DNA of 61,062 nt from Amoeboaphelidium occidentale (taxonomy: Eukaryota; Aphelidiomycota; Aphelidea): contig JALGPX010000247.1 of assembly GCA_023515795.1 (NCBI GenBank), forward strand, positions 2,123 to 63,184, written 5' to 3'. Shown here piece after piece: positions 1 to 9,021 of this stretch; position 1 is the first letter of the stretch, and the number at the start of each line of letters is the position of its first letter. The translations under genes were made by a program, and so were the position numbers. The notes below the pieces were generated by a model, which made no database searches, had not been told where the DNA came from, and saw only the letters and a list, made by a program, of their open reading frames with translations.

Positions 1-90
1 GGTAGAGGTAGAGGTGGAGGTAGAGGTACAAGTATAAAAGGTAGAACAGCAACATGGTTGAATCACTTGAAAGAGAAGCATTCCAAATAA
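1..90 (+). CDS. 3' end of an RGG-box protein (partial)
   Basis: Frame 1 is open from the window edge to a TAA at 88-90 and encodes about 29 residues. They begin with a Gly/Arg-rich GRGRGGGRG stretch, followed by a short basic tail ending HLKEKHSK. RGG/GAR tails are typical of RNA-binding and nucleolar proteins and of some Sm/Lsm subunits. The part that would identify the family lies outside the window, so no function is assigned. Confidence 0.5.
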   Translation, partial: GRGRGGGRGTSIKGRTATWLNHLKEKHSK

Positions 91-170
91 TTCCATCACA
101 TCAATCTCTTGTGATTGTTTACAAACATCTTTTTTTTTATTATTACTAGCAAAAACGTCACAACACTAAC

Positions 171-793
171 TCACAATACTCTGTACATTTTATCACCTCC
201 TTCTCCTCCTGTATCTGTTGTAACCCTTTCAATCCTCTTCAATTTCATCAATACCAACAGAATCCCTGCAGGTCTATCCAATCCCTCCAACAAATCACTC
301 CAATTGAAAAGATTCTGATTAAAATTTCTGTAAAGATCTTTCTTGAAGTAATAAGTATCATCATCCTCCTCCTCTTCTTGTTGTTGTTGTTGTCCTACAG
401 AAAACTTTTCTTGCAATACTTCATTCAACCATGAAACTACACCACACAAAAACTCAAAAGAGAATTGAGATTNTGAAAAGATTCTGATTAAAATTTCTGT
501 AAAGATCTTTCTTGAAGTAATAAGTATCATCATCCTCCTCCTCCTCTTCTTGTTGTTGTTGTTGTTGTTGTTGTTGTCCTACAGAAAACTTTTCTTGCAA
601 TACTTCATTCAACCATGAAACTACACCACACAAAAACTCAAAAGAGAATTGAGATTTTAAAGAGAAATCCAAGCAATTATTGTATTCCTCTACAGAAATT
701 TCTCTAATAAGATTCTTGTTGTTGTAGTAGTAGTAGTAGTTAGAAGAAGTAGTTGAAGATGGAATATTCTCCTTTTCCTGTTGAAACAACATT

Positions 794-830
<37 letters not shown>

Positions 831-1652
831 CAGTGGTTGCTCTCTTAACTAGTGATTCCGATAGTGTCTGTGTCTTTAGAGTAGGAGATTGAATAATAAT
901 AGAAGAACTATAAGACACTCTTTTGATGTTGTTATCTGCTATAGCCTGCTGCTGCTGCTGCTGCTGCTTCTTCTTCTTTAAAGTTGTATGTAATTGTGGT
1001 GAAGATGGAATAGTATCATCAGAATGTAAGAATATAGAATCTTTAGAAGGAGTTTTAACTGAAGTAGTTTCTTTTATACCTAAAAACAACAACATTCATT
1101 AAAACTACTAAAGGAGATTACGCAATAGTGCCATTGAAGCAGTAGTCAAACCCAATGATTCCAGAGTAGGTGTACCATTGAATTGCACTTTGGTTTCAGC
1201 AGGTGGAGCAGGAGGAGGTGGAGTACCACACTCATTATGAACATATACTTCCTCTTCTTCTAATTCTTCATTAACTACTACTTCATAATCTTGTTCAACC
1301 TACACTCCAATCAACAATCAATCAATCAATCAATCAACTCAACAACAATTTCAAATAAGAAACCTCTTCTACAGCTTTTCTCAATATTCCATACATTTCT
1401 TCTGATGTCAAATTAACATTACTTTCATCCAGAAAAGTATTTAATCTTTTACTTAAAGAATCCACAGAATGTTTCAATTGAGGGATTGTAGTAGCAGAAG
1501 GTTGTTGTGTTTCATCCGTAAGTAGAAGTAATAATTCCCTAAAGAAGTTAATTTTATTTTACTTCAATTTACTTCAATTCTTTTGTTATTCCTTCTTCCA
1601 TTTCTTTAATTGAATTATTAAACTCAGAAATTTTTGTTGACAGATTCATCAT
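171..1652 (-). CDS. SKA3-like kinetochore protein candidate (4 exons)
   Basis: Four exons can be joined in frame: 1652-1573, 1538-1364, 1299-1122 and 1079-171. Introns are 34, 64 and 42 nt with GT-AG ends. The N-terminus (MMNLSTKISEFNNSIKEMEE) looks like a short coiled coil. A central GTPTLESLGLT segment resembles the TPxLExLGL motif of spindle/kinetochore SKA proteins. A helical C-terminal region starts near EISVEEYNNCL and ends near LLVLMKLKRIE. Between them lie poly-Gln, poly-Thr, poly-Tyr and poly-Glu tracts encoded by trinucleotide repeats. The last exon contains an N at 472 flanked by duplicated sequence, so the printed protein is broken there by assembly rather than mutation. The SKA3 assignment comes from motif memory only. 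A different coiled-coil protein remains possible. Confidence 0.45.
305..657. repeat. Unmerged duplicated contig ends around N472
   Basis: The sequence from about 305 to 471 recurs from 473 to about 657. The main difference is a CTT/GTT repeat-length change. A single N sits at the junction. This is best read as two overlapping contig ends or alleles placed in series inside the last exon of the SKA3-like gene. Confidence 0.85.
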
Positions 1653-1680
1653 CGTCTTTTTTGAAAGAAAAATGATGTAG

Positions 1681-2403
1681 GATAGAAACGATTACGTCAT
1701 CATTGAAACTAATTTAGGATCTTTTGAAGTGGAATTATACTGGTTAGAGTCTCAGAGTGTTTGTAGTAGATTTTATGATTTATGTGAGAGTGGTTACTAT
1801 AATGAGTGTATATTCCATAGAGTGATATCAGATTTCATGATACAAGTAGAAGGCAGGGATAATAGTAATTACGATATTGAAGTAGAAGAAGAAGAAGAAG
1901 AAGAAGACTCTATAGATACGAATTCTGTTTTGAGATTCACTGGGGCTGGGATTGTGGCTTGGATTTTAGGTTCTTCTAATNGTGTATATTCCATAGAGTG
2001 ATATCAGATTTCATGATAAAAGTAGAAGGCAGGGATAATAGTAATTACGATATTGAAGTAGAAGAAGAAGAAGAAGACTCTATAGATACGAATTCTGTTT
2101 TGAGATTCACTGGGGCTGGGATTGTGGCTTGGATTTTAGGTTCTTCTAATCATCAATTCTTTATTACTCTTGCTCCTACTCCATGGTTAGATTCAACTAC
2201 TACTACTACTACTACTACTACTTCAAAAGAAAATAGAATATTTGGAAGAATTAAGAGTGGATTAGGAGTAATAAAGAGGATAGGCTTAGTAAAGACAGAT
2301 CCACAAACCAATAAGTAAGTTTATCTTTGTTAGAATTAATTTAGTTTATAGACCTGTGGAAGATGTTAGGATATTAAAGACAATTGTTGTAAAGAAGGAC
2401 TGA
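1681..2403 (+). CDS. Peptidyl-prolyl cis-trans isomerase, PPIL1-type cyclophilin
   Basis: Cyclophilins isomerise Xaa-Pro bonds; PPIL1-type members act in the spliceosome. Seen: VIIETNLGSFEVELYW, FHRVISDFMIQ with the catalytic Arg, FTGAGIVA, QFFITLAPTPWLD and IFGRIKSGLGV, in the usual order. A 37-nt intron (2315-2351) separates DPQTNK from PVEDVRILKTIVVKKD and a TGA at 2401-2403. Two loops carry repeat insertions: an acidic Glu run after the active-site loop, and a Thr run between WLD and FGR. An N at 1981 is flanked by copies of about 170 bp (1807-1980 and 1982-2150), so the printed CDS is artificially interrupted. No clean ATG precedes 1681: ATGATG at about 1672 is followed at once by an in-frame TAG, so the true start is unresolved. 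The GGD of the PPIL1 loop is replaced by VEG. Confidence 0.85.
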
Positions 2404-2868
2404 ATTGTAATTGTTTCTCTTGATTGAATCAGATTGAATAAAGAAATGGTACACACACACACACACACAATTTGCTTATTTCCTTCCCTCTAATCCACCT
2501 GCACTATAGTCTGCTCTGTTTAATTTTGAATCTCTGTTATTAGTCATTTTATTAATGATTTGTTCATGTACATATGTCAAGGCACAAGTACCATCACTCC
2601 TAGAGCGTAGTCGCAAGGGGTAAATTCTTAGTTTGACATTTTAACTGAGATAGACCATTTGTTATATTTTGGAAGTTTGCTAGAATTGGAGAAAGATTGA
2701 GTCCTTATGTGAGTTTGTGTTGTATTGGAATGGGCATGAAATTATTGTTTTCCTAGGAACTGAATCTTTTCGTTTCTTTTCTTTTCTTTTCTACAGTAAT
2801 AACAACAGATTGACTGACAGATTGACTTTTAAATAAATAAAAAAAACTACTTTTATTTTGTGAATAGA
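2404..2868. other. Intergenic, with CA microsatellite
   Basis: No convincing gene is seen in these 465 bp. They hold an AATAAA-like signal just before an (AC) tract at 2451-2469, and a TTTCT/TTTTC pyrimidine run near 2768-2793 upstream of the NDUFA7 start. Confidence 0.6.
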
Positions 2869-3389
2869 ATGGGAAATACACTAAGAAGAGTATTAACAGT
2901 CGTAAGTTATGTTTAATAATCATAGTCTTTCAATTAACTCAAATCTTCAAATAGAATGCTGAGCATATGGATCCACACACAGTCTACAAACCAGGCACCT
3001 ATAGACAAGCGTAATACTCTCTTTATTGAACTAATAATAATAATACTAATCCCTGCATAGACTCTCAAAGGAGTATATACCTCCACAGACTCCGTATGAT
3101 AAGGTTGCCAATAATTATTATTTCAAGAGAGATTCAAGGCGTCAGTATCCAGTCACTGTGATTGTTAAGAATGGGCAAACATTTCAGTGTGAGCATTCAT
3201 CTACAGGACAATTATTAAGTGATGGTACTACTACTACTACTACTACTACTACTCCAGTGACTACTACTACTACTACTACTCCATCCTACATTTCTACTGT
3301 GCCTGGTAGACCTGTAAAGTTGCAGTATTCTAATGCTCCATCAGAGTATGCCACAATANTAATTGATAGGAAACGAACAAAGATTCCTT

Positions 3390-3422
<33 letters not shown>

Positions 3423-3514
3423 CATCCTACATTTCTACTGTGCCTGGTAGACCTGTAAAGTTGCAGTATTCTAATGCTCCATCAGAGTATGCCACAATAA
3501 CGTATTACAAGTAA
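2869..3514 (+). CDS. NDUFA7: NADH dehydrogenase (complex I) subunit NDUFA7/B14.5a
   Basis: This is an accessory subunit of mitochondrial complex I. Exons 2869-2901, 2955-3010 and 3061-3514 join in frame through introns of 53 and 50 nt. The protein starts MGNTLRRVLTV and continues through PPQTPYDKVANNYYFKRDSR. That segment matches the family signature (PP-x-LP..hKLSNNYYcxRDgRR), followed by a Pro-rich basic tail. Long Thr runs from (ACT)n repeats have been inserted in the C-terminal half. The region 3360-3400 is not part of this gene but a stray piece of the neighbouring SNF2 gene, brought in by a repeat-mediated misjoin at N3359. The tail SYISTVPGRPVKLQY therefore appears twice. The gene shows that the organism keeps a respiratory complex I. 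Confidence 0.85.
3359..3400. other. Chimeric insertion from the SNF2 gene
   Basis: Directly after N3359 the sequence reads as the SNF2 gene's IDRKRTKIPS-(Thr)n segment, which is also found at 3776-3810, 4077-4110 and 4430-4460. It then returns to NDUFA7 sequence within the ACT repeat. Two unrelated genes sharing an (ACT)n tract were therefore joined during assembly. Confidence 0.75.
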
Positions 3515-3566
3515 ACGGAATAGGGAAGAATGATGAAATAAAGTTACGATAAATTTGAATTCTTTT

Positions 3567-4106
3567 CTTTTCCTTTTTTGATGAATCATTCTTCTTTTGC
3601 AACTTCGAATGGATTAGTGGAAAATGTTATTGATTTAACATTGGATGAAGAAGAAGAAGAAAAAGAAAAAGAGGAGGAGGAAGTTAATAGAAAGAATATT
3701 ACTAAGAGGGGATACGCTGCTACAACAACAACAACAACAACAACAGCAGCAGAAGAAACAGAAGAAGAAGTACTAATTGATAGGAAACGAACAAAGATTC
3801 CTTCTACTACTACTACTACTACTACTAATTCACAACAACAGAATAAGATTGTTATTGATTTGACTAAAGATTCTANTCCTTTTTTGATGAATCATTCTTC
3901 TTTTGCAACTTCGAATGGATTAGTGGAAAATGTTACTGATTTGACATTGGATGAAGAAGAAGAAGAAGAAGAAGAAAAAGAGGAGGAGGAAGTTAATAGA
4001 AAGAATATTACTAAGAGGGGATACGCTGCTACAACAACAACAACAACAACAGCAGAAGAAACAGAAGAAGAAGTAATAATTGATAGGAAACGAACAAAGA
4101 TTCCTT

Positions 4107-4145
<39 letters not shown>

Positions 4146-4212
4146 ATTCACAACAACAGAATAAGATTGTTATTGATTTGACTAAAGATTCTACTTCTAC
4201 TAATGAAAGAAN
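3567..4212 (+). repeat. Two extra copies of the SNF2 gene 5' end
   Basis: Sequence encoding MNHSSFATSNGLVEN through the second SUMO-binding motif occurs three times: 3581-3875, 3877-4211 and from 4213 onward, separated by N3876 and N4212. Copies one and three match. The middle one has synonymous and repeat-length differences (for example ACTGATTTGACA against ATTGATTTAACA). This is the pattern expected if two haplotypes' contig ends were chained. The printed triplication should not be read as real tandem duplication. Confidence 0.8.
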
Positions 4213-4232
4213 TCTTTTCTTTTCCTTTTTTG

Positions 4233-7200
4233 ATGAATCATTCTTCTTTTGCAACTTCGAATGGATTAGTGGAAAATGTTATTGATTTAACATTGGATGA
4301 AGAAGAAGAAGAAAAAGAAAAAGAGGAGGAGGAAGTTAATAGAAAGAATATTACTAAGAGGGGATACGCTGCTACAACAACAACAACAACAACAACAGCA
4401 GCAGAAGAAACAGAAGAAGAAGTACTAATTGATAGGAAACGAACAAAGATTCCTTCTACTACTACTACTACTACTACTAATTCACAACAACAGAATAAGA
4501 TTGTTATTGATTTGACTAAAGATTCTACTTCTACTAATGAAAGAACTGAGATGATTTCTAATGGTGTTGAGATCATATCTTCCTCTACTACTTCATTTAT
4601 TAGAAATATGAGAAATGTTTATAGGGTTCCAAGGGTTATGGGTGTTGTTGGGAATTCAAGGGCATTGATGGGTGTTTTCAAGGCAAAGATTATACCTTTA
4701 TTAGTAGATGATCAGAAGGAGAGATATAAGCCACAGTTGACTCATACAAATTTGGATGGTGTCTTGTTGCAAAAGAGTTCTACTGAATTGAATACATTTT
4801 ATGTTTATAGTAGTAGTAGTAGTAGTGCTAATGGAAAAGATAAAAGGATTATTGGGAGGGTTGATCATTTGAGTTGTTTGAAATTGTGTAGATTGAAGGA
4901 TGATCAATTGGTAATGAAGTATTTGACTCCAACATCTGGGATACCCTATTATGAGTGTTCCTCTACGGAAAACTCTAGTTTACCTTTGGCTATTATATTC
5001 TATGGAGAGACTTATAGGATACCTTCTTTGATGCAGATTTTGAATTCGTATGGATTTGAATTGGAACGAGTATTTGATACACCTCCGCCAGCAGGAGCAT
5101 TACCATCCATTTTCTCTCATGCTGTTGGAGATGGATTGCAGGATGTTCCGCAATTGTGGCGTATTCCTCCTCCTGCTACAGCTGCTACTACTACTACTAC
5201 TACTACTACTACATCTGTTTTGCAGTCAAATATTGATGATATACTTGGTTCTATGCAGAGTACTGAATTGCTGCCTTTGACTGAGACTCCTCAAAGAATC
5301 AAGACTCCTCTAATGATGCATCAGAAAATGGCACTGACATTCATGTTGGATTTGGAACAAGGTACTGCTGGGAGAATGCATAAATTATTGTGGCAAGAAG
5401 TTAAACATTATTTTGCCGGTCGTAAAGAGAAGATTTACAAGAATTTGTGGACAGGTCGTTTAGTGGAATCTTTGGATCCGCCTGTAGTTCCAAGGGGTGG
5501 AATACTGGCTGATGATATGGGTTTGGGAAAGAGTTTGACTGTACTGAGTTTGATATTGTATGATTCAGAGCAGCAACCAACTGCTGTTAATGATGAAGAA
5601 TCTTCTTCACTTTGTAAAGCAACTTTGATTATTTGTCCACCATCAGTTATCTCAAACTGGGAAGATCAAATCAAGGAACATGTTGGTTCACGACGCCCTC
5701 TTTCGGTTTATGCATATCATGGACCAGATAGAGTGAAAGACGCTGACTTCTTGTCAAGGCATGATGTTGTCATTTCTACCTTCAGTACAATGGCTTATGA
5801 ACACAGACAAGGTAATTCTACACTGCATATGGTTCACTGGAGAAGAATTATTCTGGATGAAGCACATGTTATAAAGGAACGGAAAACATCACAAGCACAG
5901 GCTGCATTTGATTTACGTGGTTCTAGACGTTGGTGTTTGTCTGCTACACCGATACAAAACAAAATTGATGATTTATTCTCGCTAGTCTGTTTTATCGGTA
6001 TTCCGCCTTTTAATGATTACAAATGGTGGGACATGGAAGTTCGAAAACAAGCAGAACGTGGTCAAATGAAAAAGATTCAGACTCTGGTGAAAGCTATTAC
6101 TCTGAGGAGAATGAAGAATCAGAAATTGAATGGCAAACCTGTTGTGGATTTACCAGCAAAGAAGGATAATGTTTGGTATATTGAATTAACCGACAGAGAG
6201 CGCAAGCAGTATGAATTGTTTCATGGTGATGCCAAAGAAGCTCTGAGACAAGTTTATAGGAGAGGTAAAGGTTTTGAGAATGGTGGATATGCAATGATGT
6301 TTGAGAAGATGCTTCGATTAAGGCAGATTTGTGTGCATCCTGCATTGCTGCCACGGAAAGAGGTATCAGATTCATCGCCGGAAAATGTATTGGGAACTCC
6401 AGGAAGTTTCTCACAGGAAAAAGCAAATGATATTTACAGATTAATGAAAGAGAGTGGTGATGATAATTGTAATAATTGTCTGATTGAATTTTCAGAACAA
6501 GATGAAGGAAATGAAGAGAATTCTCCCGTAGTTTTAGAATGTGGAAGGCTTCTTTGTGTTGCTTGTTTTAATGCATTATCTTCAAGTGGAAAGGCATGTG
6601 AAACTTGCACTGAAGCTCTTTCACGGCACAATAAGTACAGCATTACTAAATCGAAAACTTCAGACGAGCCTTCCAGTGAAATGTTTGATTTTTTCGGGGG
6701 CTTTGTAGAATCGCCACAAACTGCTGAAAGTATTATTAATATCACAGAAAACACAGGTCCATTAGGTCCAGATGAAATGTCATCGAAGTTCAAAGCATTA
6801 ATTGAAGATTTGATGGGACACGTTGCGAAAGGAACCAAATCAGTCGTCTTTTCTCAATGGACGTCATCGCTGTCATTACTGGAACCTCATTTGAAGAGTT
6901 TTCGCATCAATTATTTACGATTTGATGGTAAAATGACACTTCAGGAAAGACGAAAGGTCTTGGATAATTTTCGCGATTCTGAATCAAACTGCTTTGTTTT
7001 GCTTGTTAGTTTAAGAGCTGGTGGAGTAGGATTGAATCTTACTGTTGCAAGCCGTGTTTATCTAATTGATCCATGGTTCAATTTCAGCGTAGAGAATCAA
7101 GCCATAGAAAGAGTGTACCGAATAGGACAAACAAAAGAAGTTGAAACCGTCAGACTAGTCATAAAGAATTCCATAGAAGAAAAGATTATAGAAATACAGG

Positions 7201-7307
7201 AAAAGAAGGCAAAAATGGCTCGTGAAGCGCTAATGGATCGCAACACGGGTGGAACTAAACATGAAAAGAGTCTTCGAGGAGAAGATATTGAATTTTTGTT
7301 AAAATGA
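4233..7307 (+). CDS. SNF2-family RING translocase with SUMO-interacting motifs (Rad5/Rad16/Uls1/HLTF group)
   Basis: The 1024-residue protein carries two SUMO-interaction motifs near its N-terminus: VIDLTLDEEE at about residues 16-25 and IVIDLTKD at about 90-97. The SNF2 ATPase core follows: ADDMGLGKS near residue 426, the LDEAH box near 541-545 and SATPIQN. An inserted RING-like segment lies at about residues 744-790. The second helicase lobe has FSQWTSSL, LRAGGVGLNL and QAIERVYRIGQ. An inserted RING plus SIMs is the plan of Uls1/Rad5-type translocases, which act on SUMOylated or stalled chromatin complexes. In the RING, CNNC, CxxxxCxxC and CETC are present, but the usual C-x-H has Arg for His, so E3 activity is uncertain. 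Thr runs occur at several places. The start chosen is the ATG of the last, uninterrupted 5' copy. Confidence 0.9.
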   Translation: MNHSSFATSNGLVENVIDLTLDEEEEEKEKEEEEVNRKNITKRGYAATTTTTTTTAAEETEEEVLIDRKRTKIPSTTTTTTTNSQQQNKIVIDLTKDSTSTNERTEMISNGVEIISSSTTSFIRNMRNVYRVPRVMGVVGNSRALMGVFKAKIIPLLVDDQKERYKPQLTHTNLDGVLLQKSSTELNTFYVYSSSSSSANGKDKRIIGRVDHLSCLKLCRLKDDQLVMKYLTPTSGIPYYECSSTENSSLPLAIIFYGETYRIPSLMQILNSYGFELERVFDTPPPAGALPSIFSHAVGDGLQDVPQLWRIPPPATAATTTTTTTTTSVLQSNIDDILGSMQSTELLPLTETPQRIKTPLMMHQKMALTFMLDLEQGTAGRMHKLLWQEVKHYFAGRKEKIYKNLWTGRLVESLDPPVVPRGGILADDMGLGKSLTVLSLILYDSEQQPTAVNDEESSSLCKATLIICPPSVISNWEDQIKEHVGSRRPLSVYAYHGPDRVKDADFLSRHDVVISTFSTMAYEHRQGNSTLHMVHWRRIILDEAHVIKERKTSQAQAAFDLRGSRRWCLSATPIQNKIDDLFSLVCFIGIPPFNDYKWWDMEVRKQAERGQMKKIQTLVKAITLRRMKNQKLNGKPVVDLPAKKDNVWYIELTDRERKQYELFHGDAKEALRQVYRRGKGFENGGYAMMFEKMLRLRQICVHPALLPRKEVSDSSPENVLGTPGSFSQEKANDIYRLMKESGDDNCNNCLIEFSEQDEGNEENSPVVLECGRLLCVACFNALSSSGKACETCTEALSRHNKYSITKSKTSDEPSSEMFDFFGGFVESPQTAESIINITENTGPLGPDEMSSKFKALIEDLMGHVAKGTKSVVFSQWTSSLSLLEPHLKSFRINYLRFDGKMTLQERRKVLDNFRDSESNCFVLLVSLRAGGVGLNLTVASRVYLIDPWFNFSVENQAIERVYRIGQTKEVETVRLVIKNSIEEKIIEIQEKKAKMAREALMDRNTGGTKHEKSLRGEDIEFLLK

Positions 7308-7317
7308 TTTAATGTTA

Positions 7318-7863
7318 TTATTGCTCAATAAATTCTAGCAATTTCTCTTGTAATTCTCGCATGGCTTTGATAATATTCTCGTTGATGATGAAAGAATGCG
7401 TCAATGGAATAGAGCAGCCACTTTCTAGTTTGAACTCCAAACGATAAGCAAAGTTGTTTCTCATTCGCAAATCTTTTTCTGCCAAAACAATATCCATAAC
7501 CTCATCAGTCATAAACTTGTATTCTTTTTTTAGGATTGTATGGAATTTACTCTTTGTGATAGTAATCTCGCGTAAACCATCCTTGTTCAACTTTCCGACA
7601 ATGATTTGCGTATGATCTTCTAGAATGTTCAAGCTATAAGCTCCAGCAAGAAAGACTAGGCCCCAATTAAATGGATACCATGATTCCATTCCTACGATGG
7701 CAAAGTACGCCAAACATAAGAATGTGATAGCAGTGAGAAGAAGGTCTTTGATTCCTGGCGCAAGATCAACGACTAAATCATTCTTAGGCTTCGCATCACA
7801 TTCATCAAGATCCTCCAGAGTAACTGGCTTAACGCTAAAGCAGACGTCCGCGATCTTCAACAT
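7318..7863 (-). CDS. CYBC1/EROS-like membrane protein (cytochrome b chaperone family)
   Basis: In animals CYBC1 (EROS) is an ER protein needed for maturation of the NADPH oxidase gp91phox-p22phox heterodimer. This 181-residue protein follows the same plan: PGIKDLLLTAITF leading a first membrane segment, a second hydrophobic hairpin ending in AYSLNILED (human has QNLED), then a soluble PH-like part. That part includes KKEYKFMTDEVMDIVLAEKD, YRLEFKLESGCSIPLTHSF (human GFSHPLTQS) and a final helix. The stop is 10 bp from the convergent SNF2 gene and the start is 42 bp from the gluconokinase stop. The assignment rests on alignment from memory along most of the length. No NADPH oxidase gene is seen in the window, so the client is unknown. 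Confidence 0.7.
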   Translation of the reverse strand: MLKIADVCFSVKPVTLEDLDECDAKPKNDLVVDLAPGIKDLLLTAITFLCLAYFAIVGMESWYPFNWGLVFLAGAYSLNILEDHTQIIVGKLNKDGLREITITKSKFHTILKKEYKFMTDEVMDIVLAEKDLRMRNNFAYRLEFKLESGCSIPLTHSFIINENIIKAMRELQEKLLEFIEQ

Positions 7864-7905
7864 TTCACGAAGAAAGTAACCTGAAACAGTTGAATCAGTC
7901 CTGTT

Positions 7906-8421
7906 TCAGATTCCTTGTGCGCGATTCAGTTTAGCAAAGACAATTCCAAATAGTTCAGTAGGACCGAGATTATTGGCATCGACTGTAACAACGTCATGTT
8001 CGCTTTCTTCAGAAGGTTCCTCCATCGTAGATAGCTGGCTGTCTAAGAGGCTTAAAGGCATGAAATGATTCCTCGATTGCATTCTTGACACCAAATCTGA
8101 TTTAGACACACTCAAGAACACAAAGCGTAGGTCACAGTCACTTAGCCGCTCACGAAAGAAGTCTCTGTAAGCTTTTTTCAAGCACGAACATGAAATGGCA
8201 CACTTCTCAGATGAAGATGGTTTAACCACTTCAACAATTCTCTGTAACCACGGCCAGCGGTCATCATCCGTTAACGCTAACCCGCTCGTCATCTTTTCGA
8301 TATTCGCTTTCGGATGGTACTCGTCGCCTTCAATCCCAAAATATCCTCTCTTTTGGAATTCCTTTAGCAAAGTGCTTTTGCCACAACCTGAGACTCCCAT
8401 TATGATTACAACTAACTTCAT
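7906..8421 (-). CDS. Gluconokinase
   Basis: Phosphorylates D-gluconate to 6-phosphogluconate, feeding the pentose phosphate pathway. The Walker A loop MGVSGCGKSTL sits at the N-terminus, followed by EGDEYHP, DDRWPWL (substrate and Mg contacts in the family), CSCLKKAYRDFFR, FVFLSVSKSDLVSRM and RNHFMPLSLLDSQLSTMEEP, all canonical. An upstream in-frame ATG at 8463 would overlap the preceding gene. The ATG at 8421, directly before KLVVIIMGVSG, is preferred because it gives the usual family N-terminus. About 171 residues, cytosolic. It lies in a tight same-strand trio with the Yae1 and CYBC1-like genes, with gaps of 28 and 42 bp. Confidence 0.92.
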   Translation of the reverse strand: MKLVVIIMGVSGCGKSTLLKEFQKRGYFGIEGDEYHPKANIEKMTSGLALTDDDRWPWLQRIVEVVKPSSSEKCAISCSCLKKAYRDFFRERLSDCDLRFVFLSVSKSDLVSRMQSRNHFMPLSLLDSQLSTMEEPSEESEHDVVTVDANNLGPTELFGIVFAKLNRAQGI

Positions 8422-8449
8422 TGCAAGCTCTAAAACAAATCTGACACGT

Positions 8450-8884
8450 TTATTGTCTTTCAAGCTTATTAAGAATATCCAAGATTTCGTTAAGTTTATC
8501 CTCGTTCATCCTCAGGGAAAGCAGTAAATGCTCAAATCGTTTTAAAAGTTCCATGGTGTCTTCCTTTAGCTGGTGTTCCTTCACTCGAAGCTTCTCTTTA
8601 ACGCGACCATATCGGAATGCCAATGCATTGTATTTACTAAATCCCATATTAAATCCCTCCTGTAAAGATTGTTTGTATCCAACATCTCTGCCTTCCCGAT
8701 ATCCTTGCTACACGATTTAGTCAACCATCTCATGATATTAGACACAACCTTCACTAAAATATCTTTTTGTCTCTTATCATCTCTCATAAACATATCAGCA
8801 TCCTATCGACACGCTTAGTAAATTCCATAATTTTATAAAACCAACATTGTCGCAATCGCTCCAAATATCCTCATCCACACTCAT
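8450..8884 (-). CDS. Yae1-domain protein (cytosolic Fe-S assembly adaptor)
   Basis: Three exons (8884-8846, 8802-8749, 8707-8450) reconstruct a 116-residue protein beginning MSVDEDIWSDCDN. The defining Yae1 repeat is clear: QGYREGRDVGYKQSLQEGFN, followed by MGF and FRYGRV, matching the GYRxGxxxGxxxxLQxGFNxG pattern. A coiled-coil tail follows. In yeast Yae1 pairs with Lto1 to recruit the Fe-S protein Rli1/ABCE1 to the cytosolic assembly machinery. ABCE1 itself is encoded at 56.3-58.2 kb in this window. Introns are 43 and 41 nt. The exon structure is inferred from frame and splice signals only. Confidence 0.8.
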
Positions 8885-9021
8885 TGTTACAAAACAATAT
8901 ATCTTAAGCGATCATTCGTAAAGTGTCAAGGCTGACATGCTGAAGTATCTTTTACAATAACCTAAAGTCGGTTTCATGTCTAAAACTTTCCAAGCTTTCT
9001 TAACCATTTCGTATCTCCGAG

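Noticed and set aside
3567..4212. Triplicated N-terminus of the SNF2 gene as a real repeat domain
   Set aside because: The copies are separated by Ns, restart at the same upstream bases and include non-coding 5' sequence, so assembly duplication is the simpler reading.
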